DNA of 51,350 nt from an uncultured Oscillospiraceae bacterium (GCA_949285935.1 CASEAH010000048.1:1-51350), one strand, 5' to 3'. Positions 17,836 to 28,917 are shown, counted from the stretch's first letter. Program-made: numbers and translations. The notes: generated by a model from the letters alone, not told the origin.

Positions 17836-17867
17836 AAAAGGCCCGACGGCAAAATTGCCGTCGGGCC
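17836..17867 (-). terminator. Terminator of the ftsH operon
   Basis: A stem of about 12 bp (GGCCCGACGGCA with TGCCGTCGGGCC), then TTTTAT on the minus strand, just past the ftsH stop. Confidence 0.9.
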
Positions 17868-17874
17868 AAATCAA

Positions 17875-19926
17875 TTACGGGTTTTCTTCAGGGATATCCT
17901 GCTGGGGCGTTTCTTCCTCAGAAGATGCAGGATCCTTGGGGTCTGTATCTGCGGGAGGCACTTTAGTGGGGTCTTCCGGTGCGCCGGGCTGAACTTCCTC
18001 TGTTCTGGAGGCCGCCTGGGCACGGATCTTGTCCCGGGCCTTACGGGCGGCATACTCCGCCTCTTCCCGGGCAATCAGTTCCTCCAAAGTTACCTCATTC
18101 TTCATCAGTTTTTCAAAGGTGACTCCGTCAATCTTTTCATAGCGTTTCAGGTAGTCTGCCAGCTGATGAAGCTTCTCCATTTCCATAGTCAGCACATCAT
18201 GGGCCCGCTGATACGCAGTATCGATGATCCCACGCACTTCCTCGTCGATGAGAGCCGCTACCTGCTCGGAATAGCCCCGGTCCTGAGCCAGGTCCATTCC
18301 CAGAAACACTTCGTTCTGATCCTTGCCATACACCATGGGGCCCAGCTTCTCGCTGAAACCAAACCGGGTGACCATGGCCCGGGCGATTTTGGTAGCCCGT
18401 TCAATGTCATTGGATGCGCCAGTGGAAATATCTCCCAACACCAGGCTTTCTGCCATACGGCCAGCCAGTAAGGTGGCGATCATCTCTTCCATTTCCTTCT
18501 TGGTCTGGTACATCACATCTTTCTCAGGCAGAGAGAGGGTATAACCTCCCGCTCCGCCCCGGGGGATGATGGAAACCTGATGAACTTTGTCCTGGGTCTC
18601 GCAGTGATAGGTGACAATGGCATGGCCCGCCTCATGATAGGCAGTAAGATTCCGCTCTTTTTCCAGGATAACATGGGACCGCTTTTCCGGCCCGATAATC
18701 ACCTTGATAGTCGCTTCTTCGATCTCTTCCATGGTCACTGCTTTCTTGTTTTTGCGGGCTGCCAGCAGCGCCGCCTCGTTGACCAGGTTTTCCAGATCCG
18801 CTCCCGTAAATCCGCCGGTGGTCTGGGCGATGACCCGCAGGTCTACATCGGGGGCGATGGGCTTATTGCGGGTATGGACCTTGAGGATCTCTTCACGGCC
18901 CTTGACGTCGGGATAGCCTACGGTGATGTGCCGGTCAAAGCGTCCGGGACGCATCAGAGCGGGGTCCAGAATGTCCTTGCGGTTGGTGGCCGCCATTACG
19001 ATGACCCCCGCATTGGCTCCAAAACCGTCCATTTCCACCAGAAGCTGGTTCAGGGTCTGCTCCCGCTCGTCATGGCCGCCGCCCAACCCGGCGCCGCGAT
19101 GACGGCCCACGGCATCAATCTCATCGATGAAGATGATACTGGGGGAACTTTTTTTGGCCTGCTCAAACAAATCCCGGACACGGGATGCGCCCACACCCAC
19201 AAACATCTCCACAAAGTCAGAGCCGGAAATGGAAAAGAAGGGTACGCCTGCTTCTCCGGCCACTGCTTTGGCCAGCAGTGTTTTACCGGTACCCGGAGGG
19301 CCCATCAGCAGCACGCCTTTGGGGATACGGGCACCCAGATTATTGAATTTCTGAGGATTTTTCAGGAATTCCACAATTTCCTGCAGTTCTTCCTTTTCCT
19401 CATCTGCTCCTGCCACATCGGCAAAGGTGACCCGCTCTCCTTCGGTAGGCAGCTTGGGTTTGGCCTTGGCAAAACTCATGGGGTTACCTGTGCCCCGGGT
19501 CTGCCGCATCATAAAATAGAACAGCAGCACCATGGCACCGATGGGCATCACCACGGAAATCAGCAGGGACATGAGCATCGAAGGCTCTTCCGGCTGAAGG
19601 AAGTACTGGTTGATGGGTGCATCGGGGTGCTCCTCGTTGTATTGAGCCACCAGGTCGTGGGTATCCTGCACAAACAGGCTCAGATTGGGAACATCGTACT
19701 TGTACTCCGTATTGTCTCCTCGCAGCTTGTAGGTCAACTCCAGAGAACCGAAGTCCAGGGTATACTCCTCAATTTTCTGATCCTGAAAATACCCGATGAT
19801 TTTATTGTATTCCGTAGGTTTTTCCTGATTTAGGTTGGGCAGCATCTGCATGGCAAGCACCAGCATGACAGCCAGCACAGCCAGATAGATAAAAAGCCCT
19901 TTCCTGTTTGAAACCAATGGGTTCAC
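17875..19926 (-). CDS. ftsH: ATP-dependent zinc metalloprotease FtsH
   Basis: Membrane-bound AAA+ protease that degrades misfolded and regulatory membrane proteins. 683 residues: membrane helices at about 10-28 and 118-138, Walker A GPPGTGKT at 209-216, Walker B IIFIDEID at about 264-271, SRH region ending LMRPGRFDR near 324-332, and the zinc motif HEAGH at 431-435. The C-terminal ~55 residues are Glu/Pro-rich and variable. The marked start is GTG 19926, but CAGGAG overlaps it; the TTG three codons later (19917) is better spaced (8 bases), so the true start may be there. It is the last gene of the gdpP-to-ftsH cluster, separated from hpt by 77 bases. Confidence 0.96.
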   Translation of the reverse strand: MNPLVSNRKGLFIYLAVLAVMLVLAMQMLPNLNQEKPTEYNKIIGYFQDQKIEEYTLDFGSLELTYKLRGDNTEYKYDVPNLSLFVQDTHDLVAQYNEEHPDAPINQYFLQPEEPSMLMSLLISVVMPIGAMVLLFYFMMRQTRGTGNPMSFAKAKPKLPTEGERVTFADVAGADEEKEELQEIVEFLKNPQKFNNLGARIPKGVLLMGPPGTGKTLLAKAVAGEAGVPFFSISGSDFVEMFVGVGASRVRDLFEQAKKSSPSIIFIDEIDAVGRHRGAGLGGGHDEREQTLNQLLVEMDGFGANAGVIVMAATNRKDILDPALMRPGRFDRHITVGYPDVKGREEILKVHTRNKPIAPDVDLRVIAQTTGGFTGADLENLVNEAALLAARKNKKAVTMEEIEEATIKVIIGPEKRSHVILEKERNLTAYHEAGHAIVTYHCETQDKVHQVSIIPRGGAGGYTLSLPEKDVMYQTKKEMEEMIATLLAGRMAESLVLGDISTGASNDIERATKIARAMVTRFGFSEKLGPMVYGKDQNEVFLGMDLAQDRGYSEQVAALIDEEVRGIIDTAYQRAHDVLTMEMEKLHQLADYLKRYEKIDGVTFEKLMKNEVTLEELIAREEAEYAARKARDKIRAQAASRTEEVQPGAPEDPTKVPPADTDPKDPASSEEETPQQDIPEENP

Positions 19927-20003
19927 TCCTGTCTCAGCAGCTATTTTATTTTAACGCCCGCTCCGGGAAAACGGATTGTGGAAGCGCAGTGGCAAACCGC
20001 TTT

Positions 20004-20555
20004 TTATTTCTCATAGACCCGGGGAGCCAGAATGCCCACATAGGGCAGATTGCGGTATTTCTCAGCATAGTCCAGCCCGTAGCCCACCACGAAATCGTCG
20101 GGGATCACAAAGCCGACATAATCAGCCTTTACATCCGTCTGGCGGCGTTCCGGCTTATCCAGCAGGGTAGCGATTTTTATACTGGCAGGTCCCCGCTCCT
20201 GAAGAAGTTCCTTCAGATAGCTGAGGGTCATGCCGCTGTCCAGAATATCCTCCACGATCAACACATCATACCCCTCGATGGGCTTATCCAGATCCTTTAT
20301 TATTCTAACCACACCGCTGGTCTTTACCCCCGCACCATAGCTGGAGACAGCCATAAAGTCCAACTCCAGGGGAACATCAATGGCCCGGATCAGGTCTGCC
20401 AGAAAAACCACCGACCCTTTAAGGACGCTGATCACCTTGAGCCGGCGGCCGGCATAATCCTTGCTGATCTGGGCTCCCAGCCGCTGTGCAGCCTGATGCA
20501 GTTCCTCTTCGGTAACCAGTACTTTTTCAATGTCGTCATGCATGGTATGTGCCAT
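20004..20555 (-). CDS. hpt: Hypoxanthine phosphoribosyltransferase
   Basis: Purine salvage enzyme: hypoxanthine or guanine plus PRPP to IMP or GMP. 183 residues, normal length. The PRPP-binding signature VLIVEDILDSGMTL is central, with the loop SVLKGSVVFLADLIR and the base-contacting FVVGYGLDYAEKYRNLPYVG near the C-terminus. The ATG at 20555 has GGAGGAAG 8-9 bases upstream, inside the end of tilS; the two genes overlap by 20 bases. The tilS-hpt-ftsH order is common in Firmicutes. Confidence 0.96.
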   Translation of the reverse strand: MAHTMHDDIEKVLVTEEELHQAAQRLGAQISKDYAGRRLKVISVLKGSVVFLADLIRAIDVPLELDFMAVSSYGAGVKTSGVVRIIKDLDKPIEGYDVLIVEDILDSGMTLSYLKELLQERGPASIKIATLLDKPERRQTDVKADYVGFVIPDDFVVGYGLDYAEKYRNLPYVGILAPRVYEK

Positions 20556-21930
20556 TTTCTGCTTCCTCCAAAACCGTTACTGTCAAATATTCTTCCGCGT
20601 CCAATGAGACGACCCGGCGGTCAAAGCCAAATTTCTCTGCCCAAAAAGGGCCATCCCGGTCGCAGAGTACCAGCAGGGCGGCGCGGCGATGAGGCGGAAT
20701 CCCTGCCTCCTGATAAAGCTTTTTCAGCAGCCGCCGGCCTCGTTGGGGCAACGCAATCCGGTCACCGTCCTGTTTTTGACGCAAAATCGCAGTATTACTT
20801 ATTTTAGCATAATCCGCAAGGGAATTTAAGTCCCTTTTGTTAATTTTTTCTGGATTTCGCAGTTCCTTCCCTGAAACGAGGGTGAATTCCAGCTTTCTTC
20901 CATCTCCCAACGAAATGGATCGGGGCAGTGTATCTCTCTCCAGGGAGATCTCCACCTGAATGGGAACAGGCTTCTGGGGTTTCGGCTCCAGCCGGGCTCT
21001 TCCCCGACAGCAGCGGAATATCAAACCGCCGCCTATATCCGCCTCACCGCCCCGGAGCAAAGTCTGCCGCATCTGCTCTATCCTTCGGCTGTCCGGCGGC
21101 AGCCCTGCTTTTTCCAGCATCTCCAGCAGGAGGTAATTACCCACCGCTCTGGGCAAAGCCAACACCCCCGCCGCATCCCATTCTCCTTCCGTAAGCCGGA
21201 TTTTTGGTAGGGACTGCCGGGCCATTTGTCCTGCCAGGGCCTGGAGGTCATCGATCCGCTCCATAGCCCCTGCCAGCGCCTCCAGAACTTGCGGATTGAT
21301 TTCACACAGAGCAGGCATGACATGATGGCGGATCCGGTTGCGGGCATACATATCCTCACGATTGGTAGAATCCTCCATCCAAGGAAGGCCCATGGTGTGA
21401 AGGTATTCCTCCACATCCCTGCGCGAGCAGCCAATAAGCGGGCGGATTACATTCTCCCGCACTGGAGGAATACCCCGCAGCCCCCGGGGACCGCTTCCTC
21501 TGGCCAACCGGAAAAGAAAGGTCTCCCCGCTGTCGTCCAGGGTATGGGCTGTGGCGATTTTTCCCAGCGGCCCTGCCACTTGGGCAAAAAAACGGTATCG
21601 AAGTTCCCGGGAGGCTTCTTCGATTCCTTTTCCCTGTTCCCCAGCCAATGCCGCCGCATCCACCGAAAGCAGGCGAAACGGAACTTGCCGTTCTCCGGCC
21701 AGCTCCCGGACAAATTCCTGGTCCCGCAGGCTCTCCTCTCCCCGAAGGTTGTGGTTGACATGGCAGACGGTCAGGGTCAATTCCCATTCCCGGCGGATGC
21801 TGCATAGAAAATCAAAAAGAGCGACGGAATCAGCGCCGCCGGAGACCCCGACGGCGATGCTGTCGCCCCTGTGCAGCATGTCAAAGCGTCGGATGGCTTC
21901 CCACGCCTTTTGTTCCAGTTTTGTTTCCAA
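20536..21930 (-). CDS. tilS: tRNA(Ile)-lysidine synthetase
   Basis: Modifies C34 of the CAU-anticodon tRNA-Ile to lysidine, so that it reads AUA; essential in most bacteria. 464 residues. The ATP-pyrophosphatase P-loop SGGADS is at 30-35, with the N-terminal domain running to about 220 (VCHVNHNLRGEESLRDQEF, KIATAHTLDDSGETFLFRLARGSG). The C-terminal substrate-binding domains follow, ending in RGRRLLKKLYQEAGIPPHRR. Its start is about 20 bases after dnaB. The 3' end overlaps hpt. Confidence 0.95.
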   Translation of the reverse strand: METKLEQKAWEAIRRFDMLHRGDSIAVGVSGGADSVALFDFLCSIRREWELTLTVCHVNHNLRGEESLRDQEFVRELAGERQVPFRLLSVDAAALAGEQGKGIEEASRELRYRFFAQVAGPLGKIATAHTLDDSGETFLFRLARGSGPRGLRGIPPVRENVIRPLIGCSRRDVEEYLHTMGLPWMEDSTNREDMYARNRIRHHVMPALCEINPQVLEALAGAMERIDDLQALAGQMARQSLPKIRLTEGEWDAAGVLALPRAVGNYLLLEMLEKAGLPPDSRRIEQMRQTLLRGGEADIGGGLIFRCCRGRARLEPKPQKPVPIQVEISLERDTLPRSISLGDGRKLEFTLVSGKELRNPEKINKRDLNSLADYAKISNTAILRQKQDGDRIALPQRGRRLLKKLYQEAGIPPHRRAALLVLCDRDGPFWAEKFGFDRRVVSLDAEEYLTVTVLEEAENGTYHA

Positions 21931-21952
21931 GGCCTGCCCTCACCTTCTTCGG

Positions 21953-23308
21953 TCATTCCTCCCGCAAATAATCCACGCTGGAAAAACGGGTATACTGCCC
22001 ATCCCAATACAGGCTGATGGTGCCGGTCTGCCCATGGCGGTTTTTGGCTACGATGCATTTGGCCTCCGTCTTGTCATCCAGCTGGTCATTGTAGTAAGCC
22101 TCCCGATACAGGAACAGGACAATGTCCGCGTCCTGCTCGATGGAGCCCGATTCACGCAGGTCCGACAGCATGGGCTTATGGTCGCTGCGGGATTCCGTTC
22201 CGCGGGAAAGCTGGGACAGGGTGATTACCGGTACATTTAACTCTTTGGCCAGGATTTTCAGATTCCGGGTGATTTCCGAAACCTCCTGAACACGATTATC
22301 TGTGCGGCGGTTGCCGCTCATCAGCTGCAGATAGTCGATGACTACCAGCCCAAGATCCTTGACCCGGCGCAGCTTGGCCTTGATTTCCGCCACAGTGGCG
22401 CCGGCAGTATCGTCGATATAAATAGGCGCTCCCGCCAGGCTTCCGGTTGCCCGGGCGATCTTTTCCCAGTCTTCGTCGCTGAGATTGCCCATCCGCAGCT
22501 TCTGGCTCTCCACCAATGCCTCGGCGGACAGCAGGCGCTGCGCCAGCTGCTCCTTGCTCATTTCCAGTGAAAAAACCGCCACCGCCTTGCGGGCCTTGGT
22601 TGCCACATTGGAGGCGATATTCAGGGCAAAAGCCGTCTTGCCCATACCGGGCCGGGCGGCGATAAGGATGAGGTCGGATTTGTTCAAGCCGGTGATGATC
22701 CCGTCCAGCGCCCCATAGCCCGTGGAGATTCCCAGAAATTCCTTGCGGTTTTCACCGCTGATCTTCTGAAGATGATCGTAGGTCTCTACCAGCACCCGGC
22801 TGATGGGAACGATCCCTTCGGAATCCTTTCCTTCCCGGATGTCATAGATTTTCTGCTCCGCCAGGTTCAGCAGCTCCGAGGCGTCTGCCTGGGCGTCACT
22901 GGCACTGTCCACAATTTCCCGGGATGCGGCAATGAGGCTCCGCAGATAGTATTTCTCCCGGACGATCCGGGCATAGGAACCCACATTGGCGGTGGTGGGG
23001 ACGATCTGGGCCAACTGGGTCAGATATACCTTGGCATCCTCGGGGGTAGCAAAAATCCCTTCTTTTCGTGCATTATCCAGAATGGTAATGACATCGATCT
23101 GCTCCCCCATGGTGAACATCCTCACCAGCAGGGAATACAGCTGTACATGTTGGCGTCGGTAAAAATATTCCGGTTTCAGGATCTCCATCATGTCGGGGAT
23201 ACAGCGCGCATCCAGGATGGCCGCACCCAGCACCGATTGCTCCGCCTCCTGGCTGAAGGGCAGTTGTTGGGAAAATACGTCTCCCAGGCCCGCATCCACT
23301 TCCGCCAT
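21953..23308 (-). CDS. dnaB: Replicative DNA helicase DnaB
   Basis: Hexameric helicase that unwinds DNA at the fork. About 451 residues from the ATG at 23308. The N-terminal primase-interaction domain begins LPFSQEAEQSVLGAAILD; the RecA-like domain has Walker A ARPGMGKT (about 218-225), LVVIDYLQLM and the arginine-finger strand PVITLSQLSRG. The start is uncertain: in-frame ATGs at 23308, 23317 and 23329 crowd around a GGGG/AGGAG patch, and 23308 best fits family N-termini. It follows rplI by about 40 bases and is called dnaC in Bacillus naming. Confidence 0.95.
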   Translation of the reverse strand: MAEVDAGLGDVFSQQLPFSQEAEQSVLGAAILDARCIPDMMEILKPEYFYRRQHVQLYSLLVRMFTMGEQIDVITILDNARKEGIFATPEDAKVYLTQLAQIVPTTANVGSYARIVREKYYLRSLIAASREIVDSASDAQADASELLNLAEQKIYDIREGKDSEGIVPISRVLVETYDHLQKISGENRKEFLGISTGYGALDGIITGLNKSDLILIAARPGMGKTAFALNIASNVATKARKAVAVFSLEMSKEQLAQRLLSAEALVESQKLRMGNLSDEDWEKIARATGSLAGAPIYIDDTAGATVAEIKAKLRRVKDLGLVVIDYLQLMSGNRRTDNRVQEVSEITRNLKILAKELNVPVITLSQLSRGTESRSDHKPMLSDLRESGSIEQDADIVLFLYREAYYNDQLDDKTEAKCIVAKNRHGQTGTISLYWDGQYTRFSSVDYLREE

Positions 23309-23345
23309 GCTCCTCATCCCCTTTCTCATACAACTGGGGGAAGGA

Positions 23346-23792
23346 TCACTCCTCCCCCACCATGACGTATACCTTGGCTGTTACGCCCTGATACAGGCGC
23401 ACCTCAGCAGTGTAGGTGCCAAAGGCTTTGATATCCGCATCCAGATTGATTTTCCGTTTTTCCAGCTCCACGCCCAGTTCTTTCTGCACAGCCTCGGCCA
23501 CCTCCTTAGCGGTGACGGAGCCAAAGAGTTTTCCTGCGGCTCCCGCCTTGGCGGTCAGTTTTACTGTCTTGCCGTCAATGGTCGCAGCCGCAGCCTGAGC
23601 GGCTTTCAGTTCCTCCGCCAAGCGGTAGGCGGTAGCGGCATCCCGGTTTTTCATTTCATTCACAGCCTGAGCCGTAGCTTTTACGGCAAGGCCCTTTTTC
23701 AGCAGGAAGTTGTTGGCATAGCCATCCGATACTTCCACCATCTGGCCTTTTTTGCCGCTTCCCTTTACATCCTGTTTCAAAATCACTTTCAT
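23346..23792 (-). CDS. rplI: 50S ribosomal protein L9
   Basis: Large-subunit protein L9, 148 residues, full length. The N-terminal domain [30 protein letters not shown] contains the L9 signature, followed by a long linking helix (about 40-75) and the C-terminal domain with [15 protein letters not shown]. It begins 5 bases after gdpP. The gdpP-rplI-dnaB order is widely conserved in Firmicutes. Confidence 0.97.
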   Translation of the reverse strand: MKVILKQDVKGSGKKGQMVEVSDGYANNFLLKKGLAVKATAQAVNEMKNRDAATAYRLAEELKAAQAAAATIDGKTVKLTAKAGAAGKLFGSVTAKEVAEAVQKELGVELEKRKINLDADIKAFGTYTAEVRLYQGVTAKVYVMVGEE

Positions 23793-23797
23793 ATTCC

Positions 23798-25792
23798 TTA
23801 TTCTCCTGTCTGTTTTTTGTTTTTGCCGCTGGCTTCCAGGTAGGCGTCAATGGCCTCCAAAAGCTTCTGGCGGGTATTTTCCATGGATATTTCGGGGAGC
23901 TGGGCGCCTGCCATGGTCAGATGACCGCCGCCGCCCAAAGCTTCCATAATGATCTGCACATTGATTTTTCCCATACTCCGGGCGGAAATGGAAACGCCGC
24001 CGCCTGCCTCATACAAAACAAAAGAGGCTTCCACATCATTGATGTTCAGCAGTTCATCCGCCGCCTGCGGCGCCACCACCCGGATATCTTCACTGCTGGA
24101 ATTGGTATAGGCAATGGCGCAGCCCCGGTAAATTTCGGCATTGGCCACCAGGCGGCTCTTTTGCTGGTAAGATTCCATACTGGAAGAGAAAAGCTTGCGC
24201 ACCTCCACCGTATCCGCCCCCATCTTACGCAGATAGGCCGCCGCCTCAAAGGTACGCACACCGGTACGGATGGTAAAGTTTTTAGTATCCAGCATGATAC
24301 CCGCCAGCATGGACTCCGCTTCCGCCACACCTACCTTGGGTTTGTCCCCCAGATACTGCACCAGTTCCGCTGTCATTTCGCAGGCGGAAGAAGCGTACGG
24401 CTCATGGAAGAAGATAATGGCGTTGTCGATATGGTTGACCATCTTGCGGTGATGATCGATCACCACCACATTGCGGCACCGCTCGTAAACAGCGGGGGAT
24501 TCCAGAATGTTCTTGATATGGGTATCCACCACGATCAGGACGGTCCCGGGGGTGATCCGGTCCAGGGCCTCTTCGGGAGAAATGATCACCTTGTCATAGC
24601 CGCTGCCGCTGGCCACTACCCGGTCATACAAGGGCTGAGCCAGGCTGTGGTGTACATCCAATACGATGTTGCAGGGCTTTCCAAATCCCCGGATCCCTGC
24701 GTAAACACCAATGGAAGCACCCAGGCAATCCAGATCGGCAAAGCGGTGACCCATAATGAGGACATTTTCGCTGGTGCAGACGATTTCGCTGATGGCGTTG
24801 GCCACGATACGGGTGCGGACCTTGTTACGCTTTTCCACGCCTTTGCTGACGCCGCCGTAAAATTCATAGCCGTTTTTCAGTTTGACGGCAGCCTGGTCTC
24901 CGCCCCTGCCCAAAGCCATATCCAGGGCCTGCCGGGCCAGATTCTCCGCCTCATGCAGGTCTCCCGGCTCGGTCCCGACCCCAATGGACATGGTAGCGGG
25001 GATCCGTTCTCCCGTTTCCACATTGCGGATCTGATCCAGGATCTCAAAGCGATTCTGGAAAATCTCCCGCATGTACCGGTCCTCAATAATAGCCAGATAG
25101 CGATCCCTTTCCAGCTTACGGACCAGTCCCTTGTTTTCCTCGGCAAAGGTCTCGATGATATGCTCGATATCTCCCATGATCTTGCTGCGTTCATTTTCCT
25201 TGGCATCCTGGAAAAGTTCAGCGTAGTTGTCAATCAGCATAATGAGGACGGACGGGCGGGAATCAAAATACTCCTTGGTATAGACTTTAAGGTCATTGTC
25301 ATCCGCCAGATAGACCACATAGACAGGCTCCGCCTCGCGGTCGGTACGAGTTATGTAGGCGGTATACATGCGGTTGTGCAGAGTAATGTTGATCCCTTCG
25401 TTGAAATCGGGCTCCTGGAAATCAATGTCGGGGAGCAGCTTGAAGATGCTGGTGCCAAAAACATCCTCCCCTCCCAGGACCTGATCCCGGCAGAGGCTGT
25501 TGCACCAGAGGATCTCTCCCGTTTCTCTGGCAATGATGGTGGGCAGAGGAAACTGGGCCACCGAGTCCCGCTGAGCGCCGAAAAGAGCCTGCCGGATGGC
25601 AGAAAAATATTTTTCGTTATCACCGCTGATCCGGCACCCCTGCACCAGGGTATAGAGCGTTACCAAAACCCAGATGCCGCCAAACAGGAAAAAATATCTC
25701 CGGTCCAAAAAATATGTGAACCCCACCGCAATGCCGCTGAATGCCAGCAGTAGGATGGTAAGCGGCTTATACAGGTTAAGTCTGTCCAGCAT
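23798..25792 (-). CDS. gdpP: Cyclic-di-AMP phosphodiesterase GdpP (YybT-type DHH protein)
   Basis: Membrane enzyme that hydrolyses c-di-AMP and so affects wall stress, potassium and beta-lactam tolerance. 664 residues: two membrane helices at about 10-28 and 33-50, a PAS-like domain (about 80-170), a degenerate GGDEF domain (about 175-305, GRGGDQ in place of GGDEF), and a C-terminal DHH-DHHA1 phosphodiesterase. Metal-site motifs are HRFADLD (349-355), VVDTH (about 421-425) and the DHH at 446-448. The start is the ATG at 25792 with GAGGGGGGA upstream. First gene of the cluster. Confidence 0.95.
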   Translation of the reverse strand: MLDRLNLYKPLTILLLAFSGIAVGFTYFLDRRYFFLFGGIWVLVTLYTLVQGCRISGDNEKYFSAIRQALFGAQRDSVAQFPLPTIIARETGEILWCNSLCRDQVLGGEDVFGTSIFKLLPDIDFQEPDFNEGINITLHNRMYTAYITRTDREAEPVYVVYLADDNDLKVYTKEYFDSRPSVLIMLIDNYAELFQDAKENERSKIMGDIEHIIETFAEENKGLVRKLERDRYLAIIEDRYMREIFQNRFEILDQIRNVETGERIPATMSIGVGTEPGDLHEAENLARQALDMALGRGGDQAAVKLKNGYEFYGGVSKGVEKRNKVRTRIVANAISEIVCTSENVLIMGHRFADLDCLGASIGVYAGIRGFGKPCNIVLDVHHSLAQPLYDRVVASGSGYDKVIISPEEALDRITPGTVLIVVDTHIKNILESPAVYERCRNVVVIDHHRKMVNHIDNAIIFFHEPYASSACEMTAELVQYLGDKPKVGVAEAESMLAGIMLDTKNFTIRTGVRTFEAAAYLRKMGADTVEVRKLFSSSMESYQQKSRLVANAEIYRGCAIAYTNSSSEDIRVVAPQAADELLNINDVEASFVLYEAGGGVSISARSMGKINVQIIMEALGGGGHLTMAGAQLPEISMENTRQKLLEAIDAYLEASGKNKKQTGE

Positions 25793-25828
25793 GCTTACGT
25801 CCCCCTCTCTTTGTGTTGCCGTACCCGT

Positions 25829-25839
25829 AGTATAACATA
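25829..25839 (-). promoter_or_regulatory. Extended -10 promoter of the gdpP operon
   Basis: TGTTATACT on the minus strand (TATACT at plus 25829-25834), with only a poor -35 in the T/A-rich tract upstream. It leaves a leader of about 30 bases. Confidence 0.55.
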
Positions 25840-26277
25840 CTTTTTTTAAAAAATGAATATTCGTTCTTAAAATTCAGGTCTGATTTGGTTTTTTGTCAGC
25901 AGTATTCGGCCAAAATCATAATTCGGTGTTTGGGGCTGGCTTTCGGGCACAAAATGGTATATCTCCCATCTCTTTCAAGGCCGGGTTTCCATATAATTCT
26001 TTTCATTCTTTTCTTCATACGGTTCCAAGGACCGGGCAGCCTCCAGTGTGTTTTCTCTCACGCGGGATGTGGGCAGGGAATTTCGCACCTTCCCTGCAAC
26101 TACCTGTCTCAGGAAAATCCGAACATAAAAAACGTGGGCTCCCGGCGGCGCAAAAAGCATCTTCCTTCCGCCGCCATGGAGCACCACGGTATTTAAGGTG
26201 TTTGGCTACACGTACCACCGGACGGCGGCACGTTTTCTCAAAAATTTAAATTTTTCCGCATTCTTCGATCTGCAAAT
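25840..26277. other. Gene-free stretch between gdpP and the P-type ATPase
   Basis: About 440 bases. A hairpin (26211-26232) is better paired as minus-strand RNA, with G-U wobbles where the plus strand has A-C mismatches, and is followed by no T-run. The AT palindrome AAAAATTTAAATTTTT lies next to the ATPase stop. Two overlapping plus-strand frames are not convincing genes. Confidence 0.45.
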
Positions 26278-28917
26278 TCAGCCTTCAGCCTGGGGTTCAT
26301 GACGATGGCGTACGATGCCCACCGCCTTGGTGATTTCCAGCACCACCAGCGGCACCAGGCTCAGCCCGATGGCTCCCAGGTAGTGGGGAAGATCCAACAT
26401 GGTCAAGCCGAAAATCCCGGCCAGCGGAGGAACCAGTGCGATCACTGCCACCAGCGCCGCCGACAGCAACGCAGCCATATTCAGCCGCCGGTTGCCAAAG
26501 GGGCCAATACGGAAGAGAGAATGATCCGACCGCATGTTAAAGGAGTGAACGACCTGGGAAAGGGACAGGACCAGAAACGCCATGGTGCGCCCCGCTGTAA
26601 GATCTCCTGTAGAGAGCCATCCCCACCGGAAGCCGATGAGGGTGAGGGCGGCAAACAGGACTCCCTGAAGCACCACCCGCACACCCAGTCCATGGGCAAA
26701 AATTCCTTCGTCTTTGGGTTTGGGTTTGCGGAACATTACCTCCGGTTCCACCGCTTCCATCCCCAGGGCCACAGCCGGGAAGCTGTCGGTAACCAGATTG
26801 AGCCACAGAAGCTGCATGGACAGCAGCGGCGACTGCCGCCAGAAAATCATGGCGAAAAATACGGTAAAGACCTCGCCGATGTTGGTTCCCAGCAGGAAGG
26901 CCACTACCTTGCGAATATTATCATAGATACCTCGGCCTTCCCGTACCGCCTCCACAATGGTAGCGAAATTGTCATCGGTCAGAGTCATGTCCGCCGCACC
27001 CTTGGCCACATCGGTACCGGTGATGCCCATGGCGCACCCAATATCCGCTGCCTTGAGGGCCGGAGCATCATTGACGCCATCCCCCGTCATGGAGACCACC
27101 TGGCCTTTGCGCTGCCAGGCCTTGACGATGCGGATCTTATCTTCCGGCGAAACCCGGGCGTATACCGAAATGGACTCTACCCGGCTGTCCAGTTCTTCCT
27201 CGCTCATTGCGGAAAGCTCCGAGCCGGTAACCGCCTGGTCCCCTTCCCGCAGGATCCCCAGATCCCGGGCAATGGCCGAAGCAGTGACCACATGGTCGCC
27301 GGTAATCATTACCGGACGGATTCCGGCCTTCCGGCAGATCCCTACCGCTTCCCGCGCTTCGGGACGCGGCGGATCGATCATTCCCACCAGGCCCAGGAAG
27401 GTCAGATCCTTCTCCAGGGTTTGGGAAGTCAGCTCATCGGGAAGCTCCTCCAGTTCCCGACAGGCTACCGCCAGCACCCGGAGAGCATCGGCACTCATCT
27501 CCTCCGCCACCCGGCGGCCCGCTTCCACATCTCCGCTGACACACCGGGGAGCCAGCATATCCACCGCGCCTTTTACAATGGCCACCAGTTTCCCATCCAT
27601 CCGGTTGACGGTGGTCATCAGCTTGCGGTCCGAGTCAAAGGGCAGCTCCGCCACCCTGGGATAGGTCTGGTTCAGATCCTCCTTGGTCATGCCGTTGCGG
27701 TAGGCAGCATACAGGATGGAGGTCTCAGTGGGATCTCCCAGATGTTTGATCGTATCGCCTTCCACCACGATGGCGCCGTCACAGCACAGAGCCCCGCAGC
27801 GGAGGATCTCCACAGCGCCGCCGCTCATAGCCTCAGAAACATCCTCCGTACTGCCGCTGCGGGCGTCGTATACCTTCATCAGGGTCATCCGGTTCTGGGT
27901 CAGCGTTCCGGTTTTATCGGAGCAGATCACCGAAGCGCTGCCCAAAGTCTCCACTGCGGGCAAACGCCGGATAATGGCGTTGCGGCTGACCATCCGCTGT
28001 ACGCCAATGGAAAGAACGATGGTGACAATGGCGGGCAGGCCCTCCGGGATTGCCGATACCGCCAGAGAAACAGCGGTCATGAAAATCTCCATCACCGGCA
28101 TACCGTCCATCAACCCCACGGCAAAAATCACGCCGCAGGCCGCCAGAGCCACAAATCCCAGATATTTTCCCAGCTGCGCCAGCTTCTTTTGCAGAGGGGT
28201 CTGCGTATCCTCTTCCCCGCTGAGCAGATCGGCGATCCGGCCCATTTCGGTATCCATTCCCGTACCGGTGACCACTGCAACGGCGGTCCCATAGGTAACA
28301 GAGCAGCCGGCATACACCATATTGCGGCGGTCCCCCAGCGGAGCGTTTTCCTCCACCTGGGCTTCCGCATCCTTTTCCGCGGGCACCGATTCGCCCGTCA
28401 GAGCTGATTCCTCCGACTTAAGGCTGGAAGACCGGAGCAGTCGGGCGTCGGCAGGAACGAAATCTCCTGCCTCCAGCAAAATAATATCTCCCGGGACCAG
28501 AGAAGCGGCGTCCACCATCTCTTCCCTTCCATCCCGACGTACCCGGGCATGGGGGGCGGACATGGTTTGCAGGGCCTCCAGGGCCTTTTCCGCCTTGCTT
28601 TCCTGCAAAACGCCCATCACAGCGTTGAGCACCACGATCAGCAGGATCAGGATGGGCTCAAAAAATTCCCCTGAATTGCCCTCGGAAAGGGCCACCACAA
28701 AGGAAATCGCCGCTGCCGCCAGCAGGATCAGGATCATTGCATCCTTGAACTGATCCAGAAACCGCTGGAAATTGGTCTTTTTCTTTTTGGCCCGGAGCTT
28801 GTTTTCTCCGTACTGTTTCAGCAGTTCTCCGGCCTGTTGGGCGCTGAGGCCCCGCTGAGGGTCACTGCCTGTTTGCCGAAGCAGTTCTTCCCTGGAACCG
28901 CTGTGTGGGTTGGTCAT
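26278..28917 (-). CDS. P2-type cation-transporting ATPase (calcium pump-like)
   Basis: An 879-residue P-type ATPase, probably exporting Ca2+. A cation_ATPase N-domain opens the protein (SAQQAGELLKQYGENKL), the actuator TGES is near residue 174, membrane helix 4 carries PEGLP at 291-295 (the P2 calcium-site motif), and the phosphorylation site is D334 in SDKTGTLT. The hinge TGDGVNDAPAL precedes helices 5-10, and helix 6 has NLVTDSFPA with its usual acidic residue. Metal choice is by family, not proven. No metallochaperone or regulator is adjacent. The start has AGGAGG upstream. Confidence 0.93.
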   Translation of the reverse strand: MTNPHSGSREELLRQTGSDPQRGLSAQQAGELLKQYGENKLRAKKKKTNFQRFLDQFKDAMILILLAAAAISFVVALSEGNSGEFFEPILILLIVVLNAVMGVLQESKAEKALEALQTMSAPHARVRRDGREEMVDAASLVPGDIILLEAGDFVPADARLLRSSSLKSEESALTGESVPAEKDAEAQVEENAPLGDRRNMVYAGCSVTYGTAVAVVTGTGMDTEMGRIADLLSGEEDTQTPLQKKLAQLGKYLGFVALAACGVIFAVGLMDGMPVMEIFMTAVSLAVSAIPEGLPAIVTIVLSIGVQRMVSRNAIIRRLPAVETLGSASVICSDKTGTLTQNRMTLMKVYDARSGSTEDVSEAMSGGAVEILRCGALCCDGAIVVEGDTIKHLGDPTETSILYAAYRNGMTKEDLNQTYPRVAELPFDSDRKLMTTVNRMDGKLVAIVKGAVDMLAPRCVSGDVEAGRRVAEEMSADALRVLAVACRELEELPDELTSQTLEKDLTFLGLVGMIDPPRPEAREAVGICRKAGIRPVMITGDHVVTASAIARDLGILREGDQAVTGSELSAMSEEELDSRVESISVYARVSPEDKIRIVKAWQRKGQVVSMTGDGVNDAPALKAADIGCAMGITGTDVAKGAADMTLTDDNFATIVEAVREGRGIYDNIRKVVAFLLGTNIGEVFTVFFAMIFWRQSPLLSMQLLWLNLVTDSFPAVALGMEAVEPEVMFRKPKPKDEGIFAHGLGVRVVLQGVLFAALTLIGFRWGWLSTGDLTAGRTMAFLVLSLSQVVHSFNMRSDHSLFRIGPFGNRRLNMAALLSAALVAVIALVPPLAGIFGLTMLDLPHYLGAIGLSLVPLVVLEITKAVGIVRHRHEPQAEG

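Noticed and set aside
26211-26232. Hairpin as terminator near the P-type ATPase
   Set aside because: No T-run on either side and mismatches on the plus strand; listed only in the gap description.
26299-28407. Plus-strand open frame of 702 codons
   Set aside because: Antisense of the P-type ATPase; no family, His/Arg-rich composition.
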